A stretch of 53,113 bases of DNA from Allobosea sp. (GTDB taxonomy: Bacteria > Pseudomonadota > Alphaproteobacteria > Rhizobiales > Beijerinckiaceae), in assembly GCF_017308075.1 (NCBI RefSeq), contig NZ_JAFKFX010000050.1, positions 1 to 53,113 of the forward strand, written 5' to 3'. Below the pieces are notes generated by a model, which was not told the origin of the DNA, searched no databases, and saw nothing but the letters and a program-made list of their open reading frames with translations. Of the stretch, positions 26,855 through 34,319 are shown piece after piece. The position numbers and the translations under genes were made by a program. Every line of letters starts with the position of its first letter. The first letter of the stretch is position 1.

Positions 26855-26898
26855 GATCACGCTGCATTCGGACGATTCCGTCCGAATGCAGCGTGATC
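26855..26898. other. Second perfect hairpin, 20-bp stem, 4-base loop
   Basis: GATCACGCTGCATTCGGACG (26855-26874), loop ATTC, then the exact reverse complement (26879-26898). It ends 16 bases before the ATG of the DUF1028 gene at 26915. A stem this close to the start could affect translation of that gene or form a binding site for a protein. Confidence 0.75.
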
Positions 26899-26914
26899 CA
26901 GGAGTTCTGCATCC

Positions 26915-27640
26915 ATGACATGGTCAATCGTCGCCCGCGACGCCGCGACCGGCGCCTATGGCGTCGCTGTCTCGACCTGCGCCTTCGCTGCGGGCGCGCG
27001 CGTGCCCTATGGCTGCGGGCGCGTCGGCGCGATCGCGACGCAGGCCTACACCAATCCGCTCTATGGCGTGGACGGGCTGAGATTGTTGCAGGAGGGGCGC
27101 TCGGCGGTCGAGATCATCGCCAGCCTCACCGCAGCCGATGAGGGGCGCGCCCATCGCCAGCTCCACCTGATCGACCGCAACGGCAAGATCGCCGCCTATA
27201 CCGGCAATGCCTGCATCGACTGGTGCGGCGCGGTCGACGGGCCGCAGGTCTCGGTCGCCGGCAACATGCTGGCCGGGCCGGAGGTCGTCCAGGAGACGCT
27301 GAAGGCCTATGTCCAGAATTCGGGCCTCGATTTCGACGAGCGCCTGCTGGTCGCGCTCGAAGCCGGCGAGAAGGCCGGCGGCGACAAGCGCGGGCGGCAA
27401 TCCTGCGCCATCAGGATCTGGGCCGACGACCCTGTGCCGAGCTTCGATATCCGCGTCGACGATCATGCCGATCCGCTCGGCGAGCTCCGGCGGGTCTGGC
27501 GTGTCGCGCATCAGCGCTATGTGCCGTACCAGAAAGCCTCGCCCTCACGGACGCGGCCTACCGGGGTGACCGACCGGGCGGAGCTCGATCGGTTGTGCGC
27601 GGACTATGCCGCGGCATGGAACGAGCGGCATCCGGAATAG
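26915..27640 (+). CDS. DUF1028 family protein (Ntn-hydrolase-like)
   Basis: This 241-residue protein opens MTWSIVARDAATGAYGVAVS, the diagnostic start of DUF1028, a family with an Ntn-hydrolase-like fold. After Met removal, Thr2 would be N-terminal and could act as nucleophile. The rest shows GAIATQAYTNPLYG, HLIDRNGKIAAYTG and VSVAGNML blocks typical of the family. The biochemical role is not established. Its place right after a GGT-like gene and a peptide-type importer suggests that it works on the same class of amides. Two perfect hairpins separate it from the GGT-like gene, so it may have separate control. Confidence 0.9.
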   Translation: MTWSIVARDAATGAYGVAVSTCAFAAGARVPYGCGRVGAIATQAYTNPLYGVDGLRLLQEGRSAVEIIASLTAADEGRAHRQLHLIDRNGKIAAYTGNACIDWCGAVDGPQVSVAGNMLAGPEVVQETLKAYVQNSGLDFDERLLVALEAGEKAGGDKRGRQSCAIRIWADDPVPSFDIRVDDHADPLGELRRVWRVAHQRYVPYQKASPSRTRPTGVTDRAELDRLCADYAAAWNERHPE

Positions 27641-27643
27641 CGT

Positions 27644-27858
27644 CCGTCATTCCGGGCTTGCCGCGTAGCGGCGAGCCCGGAACCCATGACCGTCGCGCCA
27701 ATCCAGCTCGTCATGCTCGCCCTTGGGGCGAGCATCCATGTCTTGAACACTGCTCTCGCTCGAAAGAAGACGTGGATGGTCGGGACAAGCCCGACCATGA
27801 CGGAAACGGCCGTATTCGGGTGCCGGGCTCAGACCTGCGGTCTGCCCCGGAATGACGG
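27644..27858. repeat. CGTCATTCCGG-type repeat interrupted by a cloverleaf element
   Basis: CCGTCATTCCGGGC at 27644 and CCCGGAATGACGG at the right end are reverse complements and mark an element of the CGTCATCCCGG family. Between them, at 27709-27802, sits a complete copy of the unrelated cloverleaf repeat. The arrangement suggests one repeat inserted into the other. The region lies between convergent genes and holds no coding sequence. Confidence 0.75.
27709..27802. repeat. Cloverleaf-like dispersed repeat, copy B (nested)
   Basis: The same orientation and arms as copy A: CGTCATG, hairpin ATGCTCGCCC-TTG-GGGCGAGCAT, linker ATCCATGTCTTGAAC pairing with AAGACGTGGAT, hairpin ATGGTCGGG-ACAAG-CCCGACCAT, then CATGACG. 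The interior linker has diverged from copy A while the hairpins are identical. Confidence 0.85.
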
Positions 27859-27864
27859 CTGATA

Positions 27865-28821
27865 TCAAGCCGCCTTCGCGGCCCTGCCCTCGCCGGCCCA
27901 GTTGGCGTACCAGCTCTTGAAGCGGCGCCATTCGGCCTCGACGAAATTGCGCTGGGCCGTGGACAGCGCGTCGCTCTCGTTGAAGTGCAGCGCATAGGCC
28001 GAGTGGCCTTCGAGCACCATCAGGTGCTTGTAGAACAGCACGAGATCGACGCCCTCGTCGAATTTCGAGAGCACATAGAGCGCGCGCTCCAGTTCGAGCG
28101 CCCGGCGCTCGGCCTCCGGATCGCCGGCCGCGGCCTTCTCGCTGAGGGCGACGAGGTGGAGCACCTCCTTCGGCAGGGCGTTGCCGATGCCGGTGATCGA
28201 GCCGGTGGCGCCGCAGCGGATGAAGCCATGCGTCACCTGCGTGTCGACGCCGACCATCAGGGTCAGGGCGCGGTCCTTGCTCGTGATGTGCTCGGCCGCA
28301 TAGGACAGCGCCTCGCCGCCGCCGAACTCCTTGAAACCGCGCAGATGCGGATAGCGCTCGCGCAGGGCGAAGAACAGGTCGGCCCGGGTCTCGTAGCCGT
28401 AATGCGGGCTGTTGTAGATCACCGAAGGCAGGTCGACGGCCGCTTCCAACACCGCCTCGAAATGGGCGCGCTGGGCCGGGACCGAGGAGCCGCGCGACAA
28501 CACACGCGGGATGATCATCAGCCCCTGGGCTCCGACCTGCTTGGCATGGGCGGCGAGCGCCGCAGCGCGCTTCGGGTTCTGCGCGCCGGTGCCGACGATC
28601 AGCGGAATGCCGGCCTCGACCAGGCGCCGCACGCCTTCCATGCGCTGCTCGTCGGTGAGCAGCGGCCAGTCGCCCATCGAGCCGCAATAGACCACGGCCG
28701 ACATGCCGGAGCCGATCAGGTGGCGGCCAGTGCGGACGAGCTCGTCATAATCGACGTCGCGCGAGGGGGTGCAAGGGGTCATCAGAGCCGGGATCGTCCC
28801 GCTGAAGATATTCTGGGTCAT
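27865..28821 (-). CDS. Dihydrodipicolinate synthase/N-acetylneuraminate lyase family protein
   Basis: This 318-residue class I aldolase-fold enzyme has Schiff-base Lys K164 (RGFKEFGGG) and catalytic Tyr Y136 (SVIYNSPHYG), both conserved. The GTTGE motif that binds the alpha-keto acid carboxylate in DapA/NAL reads CGSMGDW (about 46-52), so the pair of Thr is replaced by Ser-Met. It probably cleaves or dehydrates a 2-keto-acid other than the classical ones. The gene follows the TRAP transporter genes on the same strand (66-base gap), suggesting that it processes the imported acid. It is the last gene of the TRAP operon. Confidence 0.9.
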   Translation of the reverse strand: MTQNIFSGTIPALMTPCTPSRDVDYDELVRTGRHLIGSGMSAVVYCGSMGDWPLLTDEQRMEGVRRLVEAGIPLIVGTGAQNPKRAAALAAHAKQVGAQGLMIIPRVLSRGSSVPAQRAHFEAVLEAAVDLPSVIYNSPHYGYETRADLFFALRERYPHLRGFKEFGGGEALSYAAEHITSKDRALTLMVGVDTQVTHGFIRCGATGSITGIGNALPKEVLHLVALSEKAAAGDPEAERRALELERALYVLSKFDEGVDLVLFYKHLMVLEGHSAYALHFNESDALSTAQRNFVEAEWRRFKSWYANWAGEGRAAKAA

Positions 28822-28887
28822 GACATAAGGTCCGCTTGGAGGAGGCAGACGGCCGCCGAGCGCGGCGGCCGCGATGATATCGTGGAA

Positions 28888-29877
28888 TCAGGCCGTGATC
28901 GACTGACCAGCCTTGCGCAGCTCGGCCAGCACCGGCGCCTTGGGCAGCCAGATCTTGTCGAACTCCGCGACAACGGCCTCCGCATCCTTCGGATTGGCGA
29001 GCTTGAAATTAGCACCGGCGGCCTTGAACTGCTCGACGAGCTTGGGCTCGTTGACGGCGAGCTCGTCGATCTGCTGGTCGAGCGCCGCCTTGATGGTCTT
29101 GGTGATCAGCTCGCGGTCGGCGGCCGGCATGCCCTGCCAGACGCGGCCGGAAGCGAGCGCGATCACCGGCATGAAGATGGCGTTCATCTGGAGGATGGTC
29201 TTCGAGACCTTGTCGAAGCGCTGGTTCCAGGAGAATTCGAGATCGGCCTCGAGCCCGTCGACCTGGCCGTTGGTCATCGCGTCGAAGACCTGCGGCGTCG
29301 GGATCGGGGTCGGGGCGGCGCCGAGCAGCTGGTAGAAGTCGCGATAGACCGGGGTCGGGTTGATGCGCAGCTTCATGCCCTTGATGCCGGCGACGCCGTC
29401 GATCTCCTTGGCGGCAAAGACGGCGCGCATGCCGGTAATGCCCCAGGCCAGGCCGACGCAGCCGGTCTCGCGCGGCAGCACGTCGAAGAGCTTCATCGCC
29501 ACGGGGTGGCGGACGAGCTTGGCGATCTTGGCGGTGGAGTCTACGATATAGGGCGCGGTGATCGCGCCGATCGCCGGGACACGCGAACCGAGCTCGGCCG
29601 CCATGATCCAGCCCATATCGAGCGCGCCCGACTGCATCTGCTGCAGCATCGCCGCCTCGTTGCCGAGCTGGCCGGAGTGGAAGACCGTCAGGTTCAGCCG
29701 GCCATTGGTCTCGGCCTTGAGCGCTTCGCCAACCTTCACGGCCGCGCGATTCCAGGGATGACCGTTCGGGGTCAGGATGCCGAGCCGCAGCTCCTTGCTC
29801 TGGGCCCGTAGCAGCGCGGGCTTTGCGACGGGCAGGACGGCGGCGGCGGCGAGCAGATGACGGCGTGAGATGGTCAT
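28888..29877 (-). CDS. TRAP transporter substrate-binding protein (DctP family)
   Basis: This 329-residue periplasmic protein has a Tat-like signal (ISRRHLLAAAAVLPVAKPAL) and the DctP fold, with GHPWNRAAVKVGEALKAETN, AAMLQQMQSGALDMG and the central Arg-containing MKLRINPTPVYRDFYQLLGA typical of organic-acid binders. ATG 29877 follows AAGGGGAG. The mature part has residues for binding a carboxylate, but the ligand is unknown. It is the third gene of DctQ-DctM-DctP-aldolase. Confidence 0.92.
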   Translation of the reverse strand: MTISRRHLLAAAAVLPVAKPALLRAQSKELRLGILTPNGHPWNRAAVKVGEALKAETNGRLNLTVFHSGQLGNEAAMLQQMQSGALDMGWIMAAELGSRVPAIGAITAPYIVDSTAKIAKLVRHPVAMKLFDVLPRETGCVGLAWGITGMRAVFAAKEIDGVAGIKGMKLRINPTPVYRDFYQLLGAAPTPIPTPQVFDAMTNGQVDGLEADLEFSWNQRFDKVSKTILQMNAIFMPVIALASGRVWQGMPAADRELITKTIKAALDQQIDELAVNEPKLVEQFKAAGANFKLANPKDAEAVVAEFDKIWLPKAPVLAELRKAGQSITA

Positions 29878-29909
29878 GACGGAACTCCCCTTATGGATGG
29901 CAGGCGGTT

Positions 29910-31178
29910 TCACTTCACCAGGGCCAGCGAGAGCCATGGGTAGATCGAGAGCAGGACCAGGAGGACGCAGGAGATGATGAAGAAGGGCAGCGTCACCAGG
30001 AACATCTTGCCGGGCTTGGCTCCCGTCACCGCAGCGGCGACGAAGAAGCACAGGCCGACCGGCGGCGAGAGCAGGCCGAGCACGAGGTTGATCACCACGA
30101 CCACGCCGAAATGGCGGGGGTCGATGGCGTAGACCTCGGTCGCGATCGGCAGGAGGATCGGTACCGTCATGATCAGGCCGGGGATGCCGTCGATCACCGT
30201 GCCGATGACCAGCAGGATGACATTGACCAGCAGCATGAAGGTCACCGGATCCTTGGCGATCGCCTGGATCGAAGCTGCGACGCTCTGCGGGACCTTGCCG
30301 TAGACCAGCACCCAGGAGAATACGGCGGCGGCGGCGACGAGGAAGAGGACGATCGCCGAATAGACGCCGGCGCGCAGCATCATCTGCGGCAACTGGTCGA
30401 AGCTGAGCTGCCTGGTCCAGTAGCGGCCGATCAGCAGTGCCGCGACCGAGCCGACGGCCGCGGCCTCGGTCGCATTGGCGAGCCCGCCGAGGATCGAGCC
30501 GACGATGACGATCGGGATCAGCAGCGTCGGAGCCGACTTCAGCACAATCCTGGCGCGCTCGCGCAGGGAAAGCTTGTCGCCGGCCGGGTAATTGTAGACG
30601 AAGCCCATGGCGGCGATGATCAGGAAGAACAGGACGGTCAGGAGCACGCCCGGCACGATGCCGGAGATCAGCATGTCGCTGACCGAGACCTGGGCCAGCA
30701 CGGCATAGACGACGAACATCACCGAGGGCGGGATGATCGGGCCGAGCATGCCGCCATAGGCGGTGAGGCCGGCGGCGAAGTCCTTGTCGTAGCCCTTGCG
30801 CTCCATCTCGGGGACCATGACCTGCGCCATGATCGCGACCTGGGCCGTGGCCGAGCCGAGGATCGAGGCGACGAACATGTTGGCGAGAATGTTGACATAG
30901 GCCAACCCGCCCTTGAGCGAGCCGACAAAGGCCATGGCGAGGTCGACGATGCGGCGCGTGATGCCGCCGCCATTCATGATCTCGCCGATCAGGATGAAGA
31001 GCGGGATCGCGATCAGCCCGTAGCTGTCGACGCCCCCGAACATCTGCAGTGGGTAGTTGGGCAGGAGCTGCATGCTGCCGGTGGCGGCGATGAAGACCAG
31101 CGCGCCGAGGCAGAGGCAGAGCGCGATCGGCACGCCCGCCAGCATGATCGCGAAGAAGGCTCCGATCGTGAGTGCCAT
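29910..31178 (-). CDS. TRAP transporter large permease (DctM family)
   Basis: This 422-residue, ~12-helix protein catalyses sodium-coupled uptake of the ligand delivered by DctP. Typical blocks are IPLFILIGEIMNGGGITRRI, GSATAQVAIMAQVMVPEM, GGMLGPIIPPSVMFVVYAVL and NLVLGLLSPPVGLCFFVAAA. ATG 31178 overlaps the DctQ stop (TGATG). The frame upstream of it is a shadow of DctQ. Confidence 0.94.
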   Translation of the reverse strand: MALTIGAFFAIMLAGVPIALCLCLGALVFIAATGSMQLLPNYPLQMFGGVDSYGLIAIPLFILIGEIMNGGGITRRIVDLAMAFVGSLKGGLAYVNILANMFVASILGSATAQVAIMAQVMVPEMERKGYDKDFAAGLTAYGGMLGPIIPPSVMFVVYAVLAQVSVSDMLISGIVPGVLLTVLFFLIIAAMGFVYNYPAGDKLSLRERARIVLKSAPTLLIPIVIVGSILGGLANATEAAAVGSVAALLIGRYWTRQLSFDQLPQMMLRAGVYSAIVLFLVAAAAVFSWVLVYGKVPQSVAASIQAIAKDPVTFMLLVNVILLVIGTVIDGIPGLIMTVPILLPIATEVYAIDPRHFGVVVVINLVLGLLSPPVGLCFFVAAAVTGAKPGKMFLVTLPFFIISCVLLVLLSIYPWLSLALVK

Positions 31179-31804
31179 CAGTTCACCACCCCGTCTGCAT
31201 TGGCGGCAAAGCCGGGCAGCTTCTGCTTTTCGACGAGGCCGAGATCCTCGAAGAGATTGGCGAGCGCATGCAGGCTCATCGAGAGCGCGAAGAGCGGCAT
31301 GATCAGGTAGATCACCCAGGTCGGCCAGTTCAGCGTCTGGGTCCGCTCGGTATAGATGAAGTTGAAGGACTGGCCGGCGTATTCCCTGGCGTCGAAGCCG
31401 GCCTGCGCGATGCCGACCGGATCGAGCCAGAGCCAGCACATCACCAGAAGCCCGATGCCGAAGAGCAGCACGCCGAGCGTCGCGATAATCCGGAAGATCG
31501 CGGCACCGCGCTCCGAGAAGCGCTCCGTCAGCATGGTCACCGCGAAATCGAGCCGCATGCGGGTCATGGCGGAGGCGCCGATGAAGGTCAGCCAGACCAC
31601 GCTGTAAACAGCCGATTCATCGATCCAGTAGATCGGTCGCCCGGCATAGCGCGTCGCGACATTGAGCAGGATCAGGGCCGAGAGCAGGAACATCAATCCC
31701 TGGATCGCCCTGTGCTCGAGCCGCAGCCAGCGCCCTGAGAGCGCGACCACCACCTCCGGAACAGCCATCGCACGACTTTTCGCCGCCATCGCCTGGTTGA
31801 TCAT
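31178..31804 (-). CDS. TRAP transporter small permease (DctQ family)
   Basis: This 208-residue, four-helix membrane protein has the DctQ motif region RPIYWIDESAVYSVVWLTFIGASAMTR split over helices 2-3. ATG 31804 follows AAGGGGA. It is the first gene of the minus-strand operon, divergent from the GntR regulator gene, and its promoter region contains the putative GntR operator. It overlaps the DctM start. Confidence 0.93.
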   Translation of the reverse strand: MINQAMAAKSRAMAVPEVVVALSGRWLRLEHRAIQGLMFLLSALILLNVATRYAGRPIYWIDESAVYSVVWLTFIGASAMTRMRLDFAVTMLTERFSERGAAIFRIIATLGVLLFGIGLLVMCWLWLDPVGIAQAGFDAREYAGQSFNFIYTERTQTLNWPTWVIYLIMPLFALSMSLHALANLFEDLGLVEKQKLPGFAANADGVVN

Positions 31805-31826
31805 TCTTATGTCCCCTTGTGACTTT

Positions 31827-31848
31827 TGTAGATTGTATAAAATCTACA
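31827..31848. promoter_or_regulatory. Near-perfect palindromic operator for the GntR regulator
   Basis: TGTAGATTGTA and TAAAATCTACA are adjoining halves of a 22-bp dyad with 20 of 22 positions symmetric. The centre TGTATAAA resembles the TNGTNNNACNA-type cores of FCD-subfamily GntR sites. It lies 22 bases upstream of dctQ and 44 bases upstream of the gntR ATG, so it can control both. Confidence 0.8.
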
Positions 31849-31892
31849 TGTCAATGGCTTTTCGCCACGCGGCCCGCTAGGATGCCCCGGCC

Positions 31893-32558
31893 ATGTCAAC
31901 CACCCTGAAGCACCGGACGCTGTCCTCGGCGATCGTCGACCAGCTCCGCCAAGCCATCCTCGACGGCAGCTATCCGGCCGGCTCGCAATTGCGGCAGGAC
32001 GCACTGGCGCAAGCCTATGCGGTCAGCCGCATCCCGGTGCGCGAGGCGCTGTTCCAGCTAGAGGCGGAAGGTTTCGTGAAGATCGTGCCGCACAAGGGCG
32101 CGATCGTCTCGGGGCTGTCGCTCGACGAGATCAACGACGTCTTCGAGCTGCGCAAACTGCTCGAGCCCCGGCTCTTGGCGAGCTCGATCCCGGCGATGAC
32201 GGCTGCCGATTTCGAGGCGGTGGCGGGCATGGAGGCCGCCTTCGAGGAGGCGATGTCGGCCGGCGACATCAGCCGCTGGGGCCTGCTCAACGCGGATTTC
32301 CATCTCGCGCTCTATGCCCGCGCCACCCAGCCGCGCACGCTGTCGATCGTCGCGGGTCTCTTGCAGACCAGCGACCGCTATACGCGGCTGCAGCTCCAGC
32401 GCGGCTCCTCGATCGAGCGGGCGCAGGCCGAGCACAATGAGCTGATCAGCCTGTGCCGCAATGGGCAGCTAGCCGAGGCCGAGCGCTTGCTGGTCGACCA
32501 TATCGAGATGGTCCGGCGCGACCTGGTTGAGTTTCTGGAGGCTGGCGGGAAAGAGTGA
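31893..32558 (+). CDS. GntR-family transcriptional regulator, FCD subfamily
   Basis: This 221-residue regulator has a winged-helix domain (residues about 10-75, PVREALFQLEAEGFVKIVPH as recognition region) and a C-terminal FCD domain (about 85-210) with metal-binding Asp/His residues (NADFHLALY, EHNELI, DHIEMVRRDL). FCD-GntR proteins sense carboxylic acids. It is divergent from the TRAP operon with a 22-bp palindrome between the starts, which fits local control of that transporter. ATG 31893 follows AGGA. Confidence 0.93.
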   Translation: MSTTLKHRTLSSAIVDQLRQAILDGSYPAGSQLRQDALAQAYAVSRIPVREALFQLEAEGFVKIVPHKGAIVSGLSLDEINDVFELRKLLEPRLLASSIPAMTAADFEAVAGMEAAFEEAMSAGDISRWGLLNADFHLALYARATQPRTLSIVAGLLQTSDRYTRLQLQRGSSIERAQAEHNELISLCRNGQLAEAERLLVDHIEMVRRDLVEFLEAGGKE

Positions 32559-32616
32559 AGCTCTCCCCGCCGGACAAGCGGCGAAGCGCCGCAAATCCCA
32601 ATTACCGGCGCGCTGC

Positions 32617-32714
32617 CGTCATGGTCGGGCTTGTCCCGACCATCCACGTCTTCGCTTCACTGATCGCGTGCGGTGTTCAAGACGTGGATGCTCGCCACAA
32701 GGGCGAGCATGACG
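32617..32714. repeat. Cloverleaf-like dispersed repeat, copy C (inverted)
   Basis: This copy is in reverse orientation to copies A and B. It begins with CGTCATGGTCGGG-CTTGT-CCCGACCAT, then ATCCACGTCTT, a variable middle, GTTCAAGACGTGGAT, and ATGCTCGCC-ACAA-GGGCGAGCAT to CATGACG. The first-hairpin loop differs (ACAA instead of TTG). It lies between convergent genes. Confidence 0.85.
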
Positions 32715-32738
32715 GTGTGGTACCTGAACGAGAGCCGT

Positions 32739-33818
32739 TCAGGTCAGCTTGCCGCGGGCCGCCACCGGCAATTCGCCGATCAGCTTGTCGCCGCGCACCG
32801 TCACCAGACGGTCGACCATGTTGACGACGACGCAGACATGGTTCGGCACGATGCGCACGACCTCGCCGACCTTGGGCCGCTCATTGCTGGCGGAAAGGTC
32901 GAGGAAGCCGTGCTCCTCGGCGAATTTGGCGATCTTCGCCGAAGGGTACTCGAGGATCAGCCCATGCCCGTCGAGGCCGCCAATATCGCTGGTCAGCGTC
33001 TTCGAGCCGGAATCGAGGATGCCACGCTCGGGCGCCGCACGGCTGACCACCGTCGCATAGACCGTCAATGCGCATTCTTCGAGCGAGGCGACCCCGGCTG
33101 CGATCTGCATGCGGTCATTGAAGATCGAGGTACCGGCGCGGTGCTCGGTCGCGCCCTTGAGCTTGCCGATATTGGGCACGTTGGGCGAGCCGCCGGTCGA
33201 GACCATCCCCGCCTCGAGCCCGGCCTCGCGCAGACCGGCATTGGCGGTGTCGAGGAAAACCTGCGTGCGCTCCCAGCCATCCTCGGGCGGGTACATCATG
33301 AAGCCGGCGAAGGTCAGCCCCTTGGAGCCAGCGATAAGCTTGGCGAGCTCGACCGCCTCGCCCGGCGTGACGACGCCGGCGCGCTCGCGGCCGGTGTCGC
33401 ATTCGACCACCACTTCGAGATCGCGCCCGGCGATCTCGGCCGCCTTGGGCAGGCCGGCGATGGTGACCGGATTGTCGGCGGCGACGATCATGCGCACCCG
33501 GCGCTGAAGCGCGCCGAGACGCCCGAGCTTCTCCTCGCCGAGGATGTTGTAGGAGATCAGGATGTCGTCGATGCCGCCATCGGCCATGACCTCGGCCTCG
33601 CCGAGCTTCTGGCAGGTGATGCCGCGCGCGCCGGCCGCGATCTGCAGCCGCGCCAGCTCGGGCGATTTATGAGTCTTGATGTGCGGGCGGTTGGCGATGC
33701 CCGCGGCATCGCAGGCCGCCTGGAGCTTGGCGATGTTCGCCTCGACCTTGTCGAGGTCGATGACGACGGCCGGCGTACCGTAGACGCGGGCGATTTCCTC
33801 GGCGAGCGCAGTCGTCAT
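32739..33818 (-). CDS. D-serine dehydratase/D-threonine aldolase-like PLP enzyme (fold III)
   Basis: This 359-residue enzyme of the alanine-racemase-like fold has the PLP Lys in RPHIKTHKSPE (K48) and an N-terminal barrel followed by a C-terminal beta domain with NHVCVVVN (H327, C329). In the DSD1/D-TA group a metal is held by His-x-Cys in eukaryotic-type D-serine dehydratase and His-x-Asp in D-threonine aldolase, so HVC points to the dehydratase type. It would turn D-serine or a related D-3-hydroxy amino acid into 2-aminoacrylate. The start overlaps the RidA stop by ATGA, which links it to an enzyme that destroys 2-aminoacrylate. Confidence 0.88.
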   Translation of the reverse strand: MTTALAEEIARVYGTPAVVIDLDKVEANIAKLQAACDAAGIANRPHIKTHKSPELARLQIAAGARGITCQKLGEAEVMADGGIDDILISYNILGEEKLGRLGALQRRVRMIVAADNPVTIAGLPKAAEIAGRDLEVVVECDTGRERAGVVTPGEAVELAKLIAGSKGLTFAGFMMYPPEDGWERTQVFLDTANAGLREAGLEAGMVSTGGSPNVPNIGKLKGATEHRAGTSIFNDRMQIAAGVASLEECALTVYATVVSRAAPERGILDSGSKTLTSDIGGLDGHGLILEYPSAKIAKFAEEHGFLDLSASNERPKVGEVVRIVPNHVCVVVNMVDRLVTVRGDKLIGELPVAARGKLT

Positions 33819-34273
33819 GGCAGTACCTTGATGATGACTTCGATCTCGACCGTCATGCGGTTCGGCAGCGAGCCCATGCCGACGGCCGAGCGGGCATGGC
33901 GGCCATTCTCGCCGAGCACGGCGACGAACAAGTCCGAGCAGCCATTGATGACCTTGGGGTGATCCGAGAAATCAGGCGCGGCATTGACCATGCCGAGTAG
34001 CTTGACGACCTCGACCTTGTCGAGCGAGCCGGCCGCCTTCTTCATCGCCGCGAGCAGGCCGAGCCCGGTCTGCTTGGCATGCTCATAGGCTTCATCGATC
34101 GAGACGTCGGCGCCGACCTTGCCGGTCGGATAGGTGCCGTCGGCGCGCTTGGGCCCCTGGCCCGAGAGATAGACCATGTCGCCGACCCGCTTGAAGCTGA
34201 CATAGGTCGCGACCGGGCTCGGCACGTCCGGCAGGCTCAATCCGAGATCCTTGAGCTTCTGATCAGCACTCAT
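33815..34273 (-). CDS. RidA/YjgF family protein
   Basis: This 152-residue protein belongs to the RidA family (Rid deaminases hydrolyse enamine/imine intermediates such as 2-aminoacrylate). It has PVATYVSFKRVGDMVYLSGQ, the conserved LGMVNAAPDF block, and NGCSDLFVAVLGENGRHARS. The RidA-type Arg appears at GRHARSAVG. ATG 34273 has the ribosome-binding GGAGGAA at ideal spacing, while the ATG at 34279 sits almost on top of it. Its coupling to the PLP enzyme and nearness to diaminopropionate ammonia-lyase fit a role in clearing aminoacrylate, though it is of the longer YjgH/RidA-like subtype and its activity is not certain. Confidence 0.9.
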   Translation of the reverse strand: MSADQKLKDLGLSLPDVPSPVATYVSFKRVGDMVYLSGQGPKRADGTYPTGKVGADVSIDEAYEHAKQTGLGLLAAMKKAAGSLDKVEVVKLLGMVNAAPDFSDHPKVINGCSDLFVAVLGENGRHARSAVGMGSLPNRMTVEIEVIIKVLP

Positions 34274-34319
34274 TCGCATTTCCTCCAGGCAGATTCCGGC
34301 GCCGTCTCGGCACCGGCGA

